Source of the DNA: Gammaproteobacteria bacterium
GTDB taxonomy: Bacteria > Pseudomonadota > Gammaproteobacteria > Arenicellales > JAHEKD01
Direction: 5' to 3'
DNA: 5,064 bases
Assembly (NCBI GenBank): GCA_024638545.1
Contig: JAHEKD010000237.1
Location: forward strand, 1-5,064
In this document: piece after piece, positions 1-5,064 of the stretch
How positions within the stretch are numbered: position 1 is the first letter of the stretch
Layout of the letters: each line of letters starts with the position of its first letter
Translations under genes and position numbers: made by a program
Notes under the pieces: generated by a model
Told to the model about the DNA's origin: nothing
Databases searched by the model: none
Seen by the model: the letters and a program-made list of their open reading frames with translations, nothing else

Positions 1-874
1 GAAACGTCCCCAACAGTGACAGTGAGAAGGTTAAAATGGCGAGCAGAACGGTCCAGATTTTCAGCGCATCGCGTTTTTCCATGACCAAAGCTGAATGCAG
101 CAGAGCAGTACCGGACAACCAGGGCATAAACGAGGCATTTTCCACCGGGTCCCAGAACCACCATCCGCCCCAGCCAAGCTCATAATATGCCCACCAGCTC
201 CCCAGCGTTATCCCAATTGTGAGAAATAACCAGGCAACGCTTGTCCAGGGCCGCGCCCAGCGCGCCCATGCGGTATCTAACTTGCCGCTCAGCATGGCGG
301 CGATGGCAAATGCGAAAACTACGCTCATGCCGACATAGCCCATGTACAGCATAGGCGGGTGGATAACCAGGCCGGGATCCTGCAATAACGGATTTAACTC
401 TCTTCCATCAAATGGAACATCAAGCAGACGCTCAAACGGATTGGACGTAAACAGGGTAAAGCTGATGAACCCGATACTGACAAAACCTAAAACACCGAGC
501 ACTCGGGCAACCATATCTCGAGGAATGCCGTGGCTGAATCTTGCAACCAGCGCAGTCCAGCTGCTTAACATCAATATCCATAGCAGCAGCGAACCCTCAT
601 GTGCACCCCAAACGGCGGAGATGCGGTATACCAGGGGTTGCGCATTATTGGAATTATTCGCAACGTAACTGATTGAATAGTCGTGATTAATAAATGCGAT
701 AGTCAGGCAGATATAGGCGATCACGGTCAGCAACCATTGCACATAAGCCGCGTTACGCGCAAATGCCATCCAGTTCTGCTGGTTTTTGCTGGCACCCACT
801 AAAGGCACAATGGTTTGCGCCAGCGCCACACACATTAAAAGGCAGAGACAAAAATTTCCCAGTTCACCTAACAT
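1..874 (-). CDS. ccmF: CcmF, cytochrome c heme lyase core subunit (partial, C-terminus outside window)
   Basis: CcmF is the integral inner-membrane core of the Ccm heme ligase: it takes heme from holo-CcmE and attaches it to the CXXCH cysteines of apocytochrome c on the periplasmic side, with CcmH (and CcmI where present). The frame opens with ATG at 874-872 and stays open to the left edge, giving 291 residues of a family usually about 650 long. The N-terminus (MLGELGNF) matches the family start. Hydrophobic segments lie at about 6-26, 45-62, 96-112, 124-143, 176-194, 211-228 and 273-291. The tryptophan-rich WWD motif spans 235-246 (WGGWWFWDPVEN). H172 (in HPPMLYMGY) and H260 fall where the E. 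coli P-His1 (H173) and a transmembrane heme b ligand (H261) are known; the remaining two ligands would lie beyond the edge. It is the last visible gene of the ccm operon, 30 bases after ccmE, with only a weak GGA upstream of the start. The first segment has an unusual C9-x-C11-x3-C15 cluster. Identity is very secure. Confidence 0.96.
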   Translation of the reverse strand, partial: MLGELGNFCLCLLMCVALAQTIVPLVGASKNQQNWMAFARNAAYVQWLLTVIAYICLTIAFINHDYSISYVANNSNNAQPLVYRISAVWGAHEGSLLLWILMLSSWTALVARFSHGIPRDMVARVLGVLGFVSIGFISFTLFTSNPFERLLDVPFDGRELNPLLQDPGLVIHPPMLYMGYVGMSVVFAFAIAAMLSGKLDTAWARWARPWTSVAWLFLTIGITLGSWWAYYELGWGGWWFWDPVENASFMPWLSGTALLHSALVMEKRDALKIWTVLLAILTFSLSLLGTF

Positions 875-904
875 AAATAATATCGTCCAAGATTTTCGGT
901 ATTG

Positions 905-1369
905 TTAATAAGACACGCTGTCGGTTGCGTCATCGCAGGCATTTGCCTGTGCCAACATCATCGCGTCGGCTGCTTCGTTAGGCACATAGTTTTCATCGTG
1001 CTTGGCTAGAACCTGGGCTGCAATCATGGTCTGCGTATCGCTGAATGCGCCGTTGGCAACGATTGCCTGTCCTTCGCGAAACAAATCCGGAAGGATCCCG
1101 GTGTACTGAACGGTCACATCGAACTTACAATCGGTAACATTGAATCGATGGGTCACTCCATCGTCCAGAGTGCTGACACTACCTTTCCTTACCAGACCGG
1201 CAACCCGATAGCGTTGCCCCGGCTCAAATTCGCCCGCAGCAACTTGCTTGGGGGTGAGAAAATATTCAATGTTTTCCTGAAACGCACGCAATGCCAGAAA
1301 GGTCGCCAGACCGACCCCGAGCAGAATGATTGCTACAATAGTAAAGCGGCGTTTTTGTGTTGGGCTCAT
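905..1369 (-). CDS. ccmE: CcmE, periplasmic heme chaperone
   Basis: CcmE is a membrane-anchored periplasmic chaperone that binds heme covalently through a histidine and carries it from the CcmABCD complex to CcmF. The 154-residue protein has a short basic cytoplasmic N-terminus (KRR at 6-8), one signal-anchor helix at about 10-29 and an OB-fold domain at about 45-125. The family core ILPDLFREGQ lies at 92-101. The heme site LAKHDENY places the heme-binding histidine at H124 and the axial tyrosine at Y128, corresponding to H130 and Y134 in E. coli. The flexible C-terminal tail (about 131-154) is acidic. The ATG overlaps the ccmD stop as ATGA (1369-1366), so initiation is probably by translational coupling, since no clear Shine-Dalgarno is visible. 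C81 and C144 are unexpected cysteines in the periplasmic part; the E. coli protein has none that I recall. Identity is very secure. Confidence 0.97.
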   Translation of the reverse strand: MSPTQKRRFTIVAIILLGVGLATFLALRAFQENIEYFLTPKQVAAGEFEPGQRYRVAGLVRKGSVSTLDDGVTHRFNVTDCKFDVTVQYTGILPDLFREGQAIVANGAFSDTQTMIAAQVLAKHDENYVPNEAADAMMLAQANACDDATDSVSY

Positions 1370-1551
1370 AAATCAGTGTCGTCATTTAGTGATTGCTGGC
1401 GCGCCAATTGGCGCTTTAACAAGCGTCGAATTTTAGCATTTCTGCGTTTAGGCTGGATGAATTGCCAGAGCAGAACCAGGGCGGTAAGCCCCCAGGCGCT
1501 CCATACATAAAATGCATAGCCTCCCATGTGGAAAAATTCACTCCAATTCAT
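1366..1551 (-). CDS. ccmD: CcmD, small membrane heme exporter adaptor
   Basis: CcmD is a small single-span membrane protein that sits in the CcmABCD complex and is needed to release holo-CcmE from CcmC. This 61-residue product has the conserved N-terminal motif GGYAFYVW at 10-17, leading into one transmembrane helix (about 11-31). A strongly basic cytoplasmic tail follows (PKRRNAKIRRLLKRQLAR, 34-51) and then a short acidic end, all typical of the family. The ATG at 1551-1549 lies 14 bases inside the end of ccmC. It is supported by an AAGGA Shine-Dalgarno at 1564-1560, 8 bases before the start. The stop overlaps the ccmE start (ATGA). Small size and low complexity limit family scoring, but motif, position and topology all agree. 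Confidence 0.93.
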   Translation of the reverse strand: MNWSEFFHMGGYAFYVWSAWGLTALVLLWQFIQPKRRNAKIRRLLKRQLARQQSLNDDTDL

Positions 1552-2308
1552 TGATCAGGTCCTTAACCCAGCGGCTGTTACGTTCGTTGTGCAATACCAT
1601 GTTTTGAGCGCGCAGAAACAAGCAATATCCATAAAAGAAGGTGAAGCCGAGGGCCATCAATAGCAGCGGTGTCAGCATGCTGCTCGGCATCGCCGGGCCA
1701 CCGGCTCGAAAAACCGTGGCACCCTGATGCAGGCTGCTCCACCACTCAACGGAGTAATGAATGATAGGTACAATTACCACGCCAACAACAGCAAGAACAG
1801 CGGTGGCGCGTTCGCCCGTCTTACGGTCATCAAAGGCGTAGTAGAGAGCCATCGCACCCAGATAAAGAAACAGCAGGATCAGTTCCGAGGTCAGGCGCGC
1901 ATCCCATTCCCACCAGGTTCCCCAGATAGGAGCACCCCACAGCGAACCGGTTATCAGTGCCAGGGCGGTAAAAGCGGCGCCAATCGGCGCGGAGCAAATA
2001 ACTACCACATAGGCCATTTTCATTCGCCATATGAGACCGATTGCCCCGGCAGTGGCCATCACCATATAAATGAACAACGATAACCAGGCAGAGGGCACAT
2101 GAACATAGATGATGCGGAAACTATCACCCTGTTGGTAATCCGCCGGGGCTACAAACAGACCCAGATAAGTTCCGGCGGCGGTTAATAAGAGAAACAGCAA
2201 TCCAAATACCGGCGTGGTAAACCGGCTGATTTTATAAAACTCACGGGGTGATGCTAAGCGGTGATACAAACGCCCGAAAAAATCCCAAACTGTAACAAAC
2301 GGATTCAC
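1538..2308 (-). CDS. ccmC: CcmC, heme-handling protein loading heme onto CcmE
   Basis: CcmC is a six-helix inner-membrane protein of the heme-handling family that presents periplasmic heme to CcmE for covalent attachment. Numbered from the start chosen here (256 residues), the WWD motif is WGTWWEWDAR at 129-138. The two flanking heme-ligand histidines are H70 (in YVHVPSAW) and H194 (in SLHQG), equivalent to H60 and H184 of E. coli. Other family blocks include FAPADYQQG-like residues near 52-61, ARLTSELILLFLYLG at 137-151 and IIHYSVEWW at 182-190. The longest frame begins three codons earlier, at a GTG (2317-2315) directly after the ccmB stop, giving 259 residues, but nothing resembling a ribosome site precedes it. 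The GTG at 2308-2306 has AGGTGA (2319-2314) five bases upstream, so I prefer it. Both starts are GTG. The gene sits between ccmB and ccmD and overlaps ccmD by 14 bases. The family call is secure; only the start is open. Confidence 0.95.
   Translation of the reverse strand: MNPFVTVWDFFGRLYHRLASPREFYKISRFTTPVFGLLFLLLTAAGTYLGLFVAPADYQQGDSFRIIYVHVPSAWLSLFIYMVMATAGAIGLIWRMKMAYVVVICSAPIGAAFTALALITGSLWGAPIWGTWWEWDARLTSELILLFLYLGAMALYYAFDDRKTGERATAVLAVVGVVIVPIIHYSVEWWSSLHQGATVFRAGGPAMPSSMLTPLLLMALGFTFFYGYCLFLRAQNMVLHNERNSRWVKDLINELE
1560..1564 (-). promoter_or_regulatory. Shine-Dalgarno for ccmD
   Basis: AAGGA on the minus strand lies 8 bases upstream of the ccmD ATG (1551-1549), inside the ccmC coding region. 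It gives ccmD its own ribosome site despite the 14-base overlap with ccmC, and it supports the ATG chosen. Confidence 0.6.
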
Positions 2309-2313
2309 TCTGA

Positions 2314-2319
2314 TCACCT
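2314..2319 (-). promoter_or_regulatory. Shine-Dalgarno for ccmC that decides its start
   Basis: AGGTGA on the minus strand, spanning the end of the ccmB stop codon (TAG, 2320-2318) and the first possible ccmC GTG. It lies five bases ahead of the GTG at 2308-2306, a normal spacing. This supports the shorter CcmC and means the more upstream GTG would be part of the ribosome site, not the start codon. This is a sequence-based inference; re-initiation at the upstream GTG remains possible. Confidence 0.55.
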
Positions 2320-2986
2320 AATCGATGGTAGCCCTTAGTGCGCCGACGATAGCGAAAGGGGCCAATGTCAGGGCCAGGGTCAAAATCGCCGCCAATGCAT
2401 AAATTTGGCCGGTAATGTCTGCACCCTGGGCAGATTGTGTGACCATGCCCGCGCCAAAAATTAAAATAGGGATATACAAGGGTAAAATTATAATTGCTAA
2501 CAGGACGCCACCCCGATGAAGCGTCACAGTGAGCGCCGCGCCAATGGCGCCAATAAGGGTTAAGCTCGGGGTACCCAGCAAAAGGCCGACGAATAATACC
2601 CAAATTTGTTCAACAGGTATACGGAATGTCAGGCACAAAACAGGTGCGAACAAAGTTAATATCAATCCCGTAGCTGACCATTGAGAAAACACCTTAGCGA
2701 CTACCGCCAACGTTAAAGACCTGGGCTGGATTAGCCATTGTTCAAGGGCACCATCGTGGTAGTCGGGTTTAAACATCGACTCCAGGCTGAGCAACGTAGC
2801 CAGCACCGCCGATACCCAGATAACGCCACCGCCGATGCGTTGCAACAGGGCGTTTTCGGCGGGCAGGCTAAGTGGGAATAACAGTGCAATAATGACAAAA
2901 AAGCATAGGGGCTGAGCCAGCGTAGAACTGTTTCTGAACAACAGTTGCCACTCGCGCATGGCATATAGCATAAACGTGTTGGTCAT
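2318..2986 (-). CDS. ccmB: CcmB, heme exporter membrane subunit
   Basis: CcmB is the membrane subunit that pairs with the ATPase CcmA. The A2B2-type transporter, joined by CcmC and CcmD, uses ATP hydrolysis to release holo-CcmE from CcmC. The 222-residue product has the usual family length and about six hydrophobic segments (roughly 24-42, 52-70, 101-121, 127-153, 159-180, 194-215). Conserved family blocks are visible: QPLCFFVIIALLFPLS at 25-40, DGALEQ at 78-83, LLLGTP at 135-140, RGGVLL at 158-163 and LPLYIPILIF at 168-177. The ATG overlaps the ccmA stop (ATGA, 2986-2983), with a GGAA ribosome site just upstream. The TAG stop directly abuts the first possible ccmC start. No defects are seen. 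Confidence 0.96.
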   Translation of the reverse strand: MTNTFMLYAMREWQLLFRNSSTLAQPLCFFVIIALLFPLSLPAENALLQRIGGGVIWVSAVLATLLSLESMFKPDYHDGALEQWLIQPRSLTLAVVAKVFSQWSATGLILTLFAPVLCLTFRIPVEQIWVLFVGLLLGTPSLTLIGAIGAALTVTLHRGGVLLAIIILPLYIPILIFGAGMVTQSAQGADITGQIYALAAILTLALTLAPFAIVGALRATID

Positions 2987-3636
2987 AGTTCCAATTCGTT
3001 GAGGAATGGCTTTAGTGGACCGGAGCGTAAACTTTGGTGATTGGTGAGGATGAGGATTCCACCAGCTGCCAGATGTTCCACACAGAGACGTTCAATCAAA
3101 TTGCGGCCAGCCTGGTCTATTCCTGTGAACGGCTCGTCCAGCACCCAGAGTGGTCGCGGTACTAACAGCAATCGTGCCAGCGCTAGTCTCCTGCGTTGGC
3201 CAAAGGAGAGTTGGAAGGTTGGCAGGTCTGCGCATGCGAGAATACCCATCTCAGCCAAAATCTCATCCACTTTAGCGGGGTCATTTTCAAAATTCAGGCG
3301 CTGATAGAATTCCAGGTTTTCGGCGGCGGTAAACTCATTTTTCAAGCCGTCCTTGTGTCCCAGGTAGGCTAACCCGGAAAAATAATCATCGTTGCCAGCA
3401 ATATTTTTTTGTTGCCATGTAATATCGCCACGATCAATTCTGCTTATACCGCAGAGCATCCGCAGCAGGCTGGTTTTACCACTGCCATTAGCACCAATGA
3501 CATGCAGGCAAGTTCCGCTGGAAACAGTCAGGTTTAAGCCTTCAAATAACCATCGCTCGCCGCGCTGGCAAGCCAGGTTATTAGCAGCCAGACAATGCCC
3601 GTGACTATCTGCAGCGCTTATCTCGTGAGCTGACAT
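2983..3636 (-). CDS. ccmA: CcmA, ABC transporter ATPase of the CcmABCD complex
   Basis: CcmA is the cytoplasmic ATPase that powers release of heme-loaded CcmE from CcmC/CcmD. All ABC ATPase elements are intact in the 217 residues: Walker A GANGSGKT at 48-55, signature LSFGQ at 143-147 followed by RRR, Walker B LWVLDE at 163-168, D-loop at about 171-174 and the switch histidine H200 in LTNHQ. The C-terminal part differs from the E. coli protein, as is common. The N-terminus is about 14 residues longer than E. coli CcmA before the first strand and contains HGHC (12-15). No other ATG, GTG or TTG codon occurs in the first ~30 codons, and an in-frame stop lies upstream at 3684-3682 with no start between, so the ATG at 3636 is the best choice although no Shine-Dalgarno precedes it. 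It is the first gene of the ccm cluster here, divergent from the PPK2 gene. Confidence 0.95.
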   Translation of the reverse strand: MSAHEISAADSHGHCLAANNLACQRGERWLFEGLNLTVSSGTCLHVIGANGSGKTSLLRMLCGISRIDRGDITWQQKNIAGNDDYFSGLAYLGHKDGLKNEFTAAENLEFYQRLNFENDPAKVDEILAEMGILACADLPTFQLSFGQRRRLALARLLLVPRPLWVLDEPFTGIDQAGRNLIERLCVEHLAAGGILILTNHQSLRSGPLKPFLNELEL

Positions 3637-3660
3637 GGTTATTGTTTTTCGTGCGCCTGA

Positions 3661-3676
3661 GGATTTTGCAAAACCC
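3661..3676. promoter_or_regulatory. Palindromic element in the divergent ccmA/ppk2 region (candidate operator)
   Basis: The core TTTTGCAAAA (3664-3673) is a perfect 10-base palindrome. It extends to a near-palindrome of 16 bases (GGA...CCC, one mismatched pair). It lies in the middle of the only intergenic space shared by two divergent genes and overlaps the -35 region of the possible rightward promoter, so a regulator site is plausible. I cannot assign a regulator, and an AT-rich palindrome of this size can arise by chance. Confidence 0.25.
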
Positions 3677-3694
3677 GCAGTTTAGCAATACCAT
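3666..3694 (+). promoter_or_regulatory. Possible sigma70 promoter for the PPK2 gene
   Basis: TTGCAA (3666-3671) as -35 and TACCAT (3689-3694) as -10 are separated by 17 bases, each matching the consensus at 4 of 6 positions. The -10 keeps its key T, A and final T. Transcription would begin near 3701, leaving a leader of about 29 bases before the ATG at 3730. The match is modest and unproven. No comparably spaced leftward promoter for ccmA was seen. Confidence 0.3.
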
Positions 3695-3729
3695 GTTTAG
3701 CTTGCACCAATTAACGAACAGGCATTCCA

Positions 3730-4542
3730 ATGGATTTTGAAAAATTCCGGGTACGTCCCGGCGAAGCGCCCGATCTGAATCAGTTCAATTGCAACGTGGA
3801 TGGAGGGTTGGATCAGGATGAACTTAAGGACAGAAGGCAAAGTGTCTGGAAAGAACTGGATGATTACCAGGAATTACTCTATGCGGAATCCAGACAATCA
3901 TTGCTGGTGGTGCTGCAGGCAATGGATGCGGCAGGAAAAGACAGTACCATAGCCAAACTTACTGGCAACCTGATAGCGCATGGTTGTACTGTGCAAAGCT
4001 TTAAAGCTCCGACAAAAATCGAGCTTGCTCACGATTTTCTGTGGCGAGTGCATCATAAGGCACCCGGCAAGGGTGGTATCACATTATTTAACAGGTCGCA
4101 TTATGAAGATGTGTTGATCGTGAAAGTGCATAAATGGGCCAGTGCAGAGATCATTGAGCGACGCTATGATCATATAAATAATTTTGAAGCCCTGCTGGCG
4201 GATAGTAATACCAAGGTCCTTAAATTTATGTTGCACATCACGCCGCAGTACCAGTTGCAACGCTTCAAAAAGCGTTTGACAGACCCTGAAAAGTACTGGA
4301 AGTTTAATCCCGGTGATCTCGATGAGCGAGCCTTGTGGAGCGATTACATAGATGCCTTTCAGACAGCGTTGCAGCGATGCTCAACAGAGCAGGCTCCATG
4401 GTACATAGTGCCTGCTGAAAACCGGCGTTTCAGGGACTGGATGATTGCCTCGGTGATGCTTAAGACGTTGAAAGCGATGGATCCTAAACATCCGCAACCG
4501 GATTTTGATCCCGCCCTGTATCACCCCGACTCTATTAAATAA
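3730..4542 (+). CDS. Polyphosphate:nucleotide phosphotransferase, PPK2 family (class III type)
   Basis: PPK2 enzymes are cytoplasmic kinases that use inorganic polyphosphate to phosphorylate nucleotides; class III members can convert AMP to ADP and ADP to ATP, regenerating ATP from polyphosphate. The 270 residues match the usual length of single-domain PPK2. The N-terminal part opens with RVRPGE, followed by the block ELLYAESRQSLLVVLQAMDAAGKDST (48-73), where D66-AAGK-DST is the Walker A loop with K70. The Walker B region is FNRSHYEDV at 120-128, and the lid region around KRLTDPEKYWKF (181-192) is rich in basic residues for polyphosphate. APWYIVPA at 222-229 is also conserved. The NRSHYEDV form, instead of the NRAGVE form of class I, points to class III as known from Meiothermus ruber. 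The ATG has AGG seven bases upstream. It is divergent from ccmA and convergent with the Sel1-repeat gene, so it is probably monocistronic. Family is secure; class and substrate are inferred. Confidence 0.93.
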   Translation: MDFEKFRVRPGEAPDLNQFNCNVDGGLDQDELKDRRQSVWKELDDYQELLYAESRQSLLVVLQAMDAAGKDSTIAKLTGNLIAHGCTVQSFKAPTKIELAHDFLWRVHHKAPGKGGITLFNRSHYEDVLIVKVHKWASAEIIERRYDHINNFEALLADSNTKVLKFMLHITPQYQLQRFKKRLTDPEKYWKFNPGDLDERALWSDYIDAFQTALQRCSTEQAPWYIVPAENRRFRDWMIASVMLKTLKAMDPKHPQPDFDPALYHPDSIK

Positions 4543-4576
4543 ATAACTTTAGATAAATAGAATAAAGTTCTGTTTA

Positions 4577-5064
4577 TTATGGTTTTATTCCCATGGCTTC
4601 AAGGTTGCGTTTGGCCAGTATATCGCCTTGTTTCGATGCTCTCTGGAACCATTCTATGGCGGTACGTCGACTGGAACTTACGCCACGTCCCCGGGCATAC
4701 ATGATTCCCAGGTTGGTTTGTGCACCCGGATAGCCCTGTTCCGCAGCCGAGCGATACCAGAATACGGCCTCGGCATAATCTCTAGGCAGCACCAGGCCAT
4801 CCTCATACAGACTGCCGATGTCAGATTGGGCCCAGCTACGGCCCTCGTCAGCAAATTTCTGCACCGCAGGCAACGCCGCACGGATAATCCTGTCTGCTTC
4901 ATTTTTGTCCTGCTTGAACCCTCTCCCCTGAAAATACATATAGCCGATTCGAAACTGAGCCCGTGATATCCCGCGATCAGCCAACGGCTGCAGCAACGAT
5001 GCTGCAGTGCTGTAATCGCCTTTATAATAGGCATCTAAACCGAGTTCCAGAAATTTGCGATCAA
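4577..5064 (-). CDS. Sel1-repeat (SLR) protein, partial, N-terminus outside window
   Basis: Sel1-like repeats are helical hairpins of about 36 residues, related to TPRs, that form a solenoid for protein-protein contacts; in bacteria they often occur in envelope or regulatory proteins. The frame is open from the right edge (first full codon at 5062) to TAA at 4579-4577, giving 161 visible residues. About four repeats can be seen: 15-50 (ending FRIGYMYFQGRG), a longer degenerate one at 53-94 (IGSLYEDG), a canonical one at 95-130 (AEAVFWYRSAAEQG, then AQTNLGIMYARGRG) and a truncated C-terminal one at 131-157. A TTG at 4996-4994 could be read as a start but lies inside the first repeat, and repeat-like sequence (LDAYYKGDYSTAASLL) continues upstream of it, so I treat the gene as partial. 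Any signal peptide or lipobox would lie outside the window. The partner and role are unknown. It converges on the PPK2 gene across 34 bases. Confidence 0.85.
   Translation of the reverse strand, partial: DRKFLELGLDAYYKGDYSTAASLLQPLADRGISRAQFRIGYMYFQGRGFKQDKNEADRIIRAALPAVQKFADEGRSWAQSDIGSLYEDGLVLPRDYAEAVFWYRSAAEQGYPGAQTNLGIMYARGRGVSSSRRTAIEWFQRASKQGDILAKRNLEAMGIKP

Noticed and set aside
342..668. A 108-codon plus-strand open frame opposite ccmF.
   Set aside because: It is antisense to strongly conserved CcmF sequence, its product has no membrane or domain character, and it has no supporting gene context.
1148..1510. Plus-strand open frame opposite ccmE and ccmD.
   Set aside because: The minus-strand genes there carry all the family motifs; the opposing product is low-complexity and unrecognisable.
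2241..2603. A 120-codon minus-strand frame overlapping ccmB and ccmC in another frame.
   Set aside because: It spans the junction of two certain genes and its product resembles no protein family; it is a frame shadow.
4561..4578. AT-only dyad (AATAAA, six-base loop, TTTATT) between the convergent genes as a possible bidirectional terminator.
   Set aside because: The stem has no G-C pairs, would be weak, and runs into the Sel1 gene stop codon; it does not meet the usual form of an intrinsic terminator.
4577..4996. Treating the Sel1-repeat gene as complete with a TTG start at 4996.
   Set aside because: The frame stays open to the window edge and the upstream codons continue the helical repeat, so the TTG is an internal leucine.
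4988..5007. Seven-base inverted repeat CTGCAGC/GCTGCAG with a six-base loop.
   Set aside because: It lies within the Sel1-repeat coding region, is made of common Ala/Leu/Gln codons, and has no T-run or regulatory context.
4678..5034. Minus-strand open frame overlapping the Sel1-repeat gene, and a plus-strand one at 4628-4966.
   Set aside because: The other minus-strand frame has clear periodic Sel1 repeats, while these products show none.

Overview
The window reads as chromosomal DNA from a gammaproteobacterium with mid-range base composition. Nearly all of it is coding, with no mobile elements, tRNA/rRNA genes or CRISPR arrays visible. The assignment rests on a System I (Ccm) cytochrome c maturation cluster in the order ccmA-B-C-D-E-F, whose proteins closely resemble those of enteric bacteria and pseudomonads (judged from memory of those sequences, not from a search). 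Genus cannot be determined here.

Positions 1-3636 (minus strand, read right to left) hold ccmA, ccmB, ccmC, ccmD, ccmE and the first ~291 codons of ccmF, which runs off the left edge. Genes A to E overlap by a few bases or abut, which points to one translationally coupled operon; a 30-base gap precedes ccmF. CcmA (ATPase), CcmB and CcmC (membrane), and CcmD (small membrane adaptor) load heme onto CcmE, the periplasmic heme chaperone, and release holo-CcmE. CcmF is the core of the ligase that transfers heme to apocytochrome c. The diagnostic residues are present in every subunit: Walker A/B and signature in CcmA, WWD motifs and paired histidines in CcmC, the His-x-x-x-Tyr heme site in CcmE, and the WWD motif and two heme-ligand histidines in the visible part of CcmF.

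Positions 3637-3729 form a 93-base divergent intergenic region with a possible promoter for the rightward gene, a 10-base perfect palindrome and a short direct repeat. Positions 3730-4542 (plus) encode a complete PPK2-family polyphosphate:nucleotide phosphotransferase of the class III type. After a 34-base convergent gap, a Sel1-repeat protein on the minus strand (4577 to the right edge) lacks its N-terminus in this window.

This is mostly well-known housekeeping content. I found no convincing undescribed system. The points worth a second look are the ccmC start codon, the compact ccm/ppk2 divergent region, and a few unusual cysteines in CcmE and CcmF.
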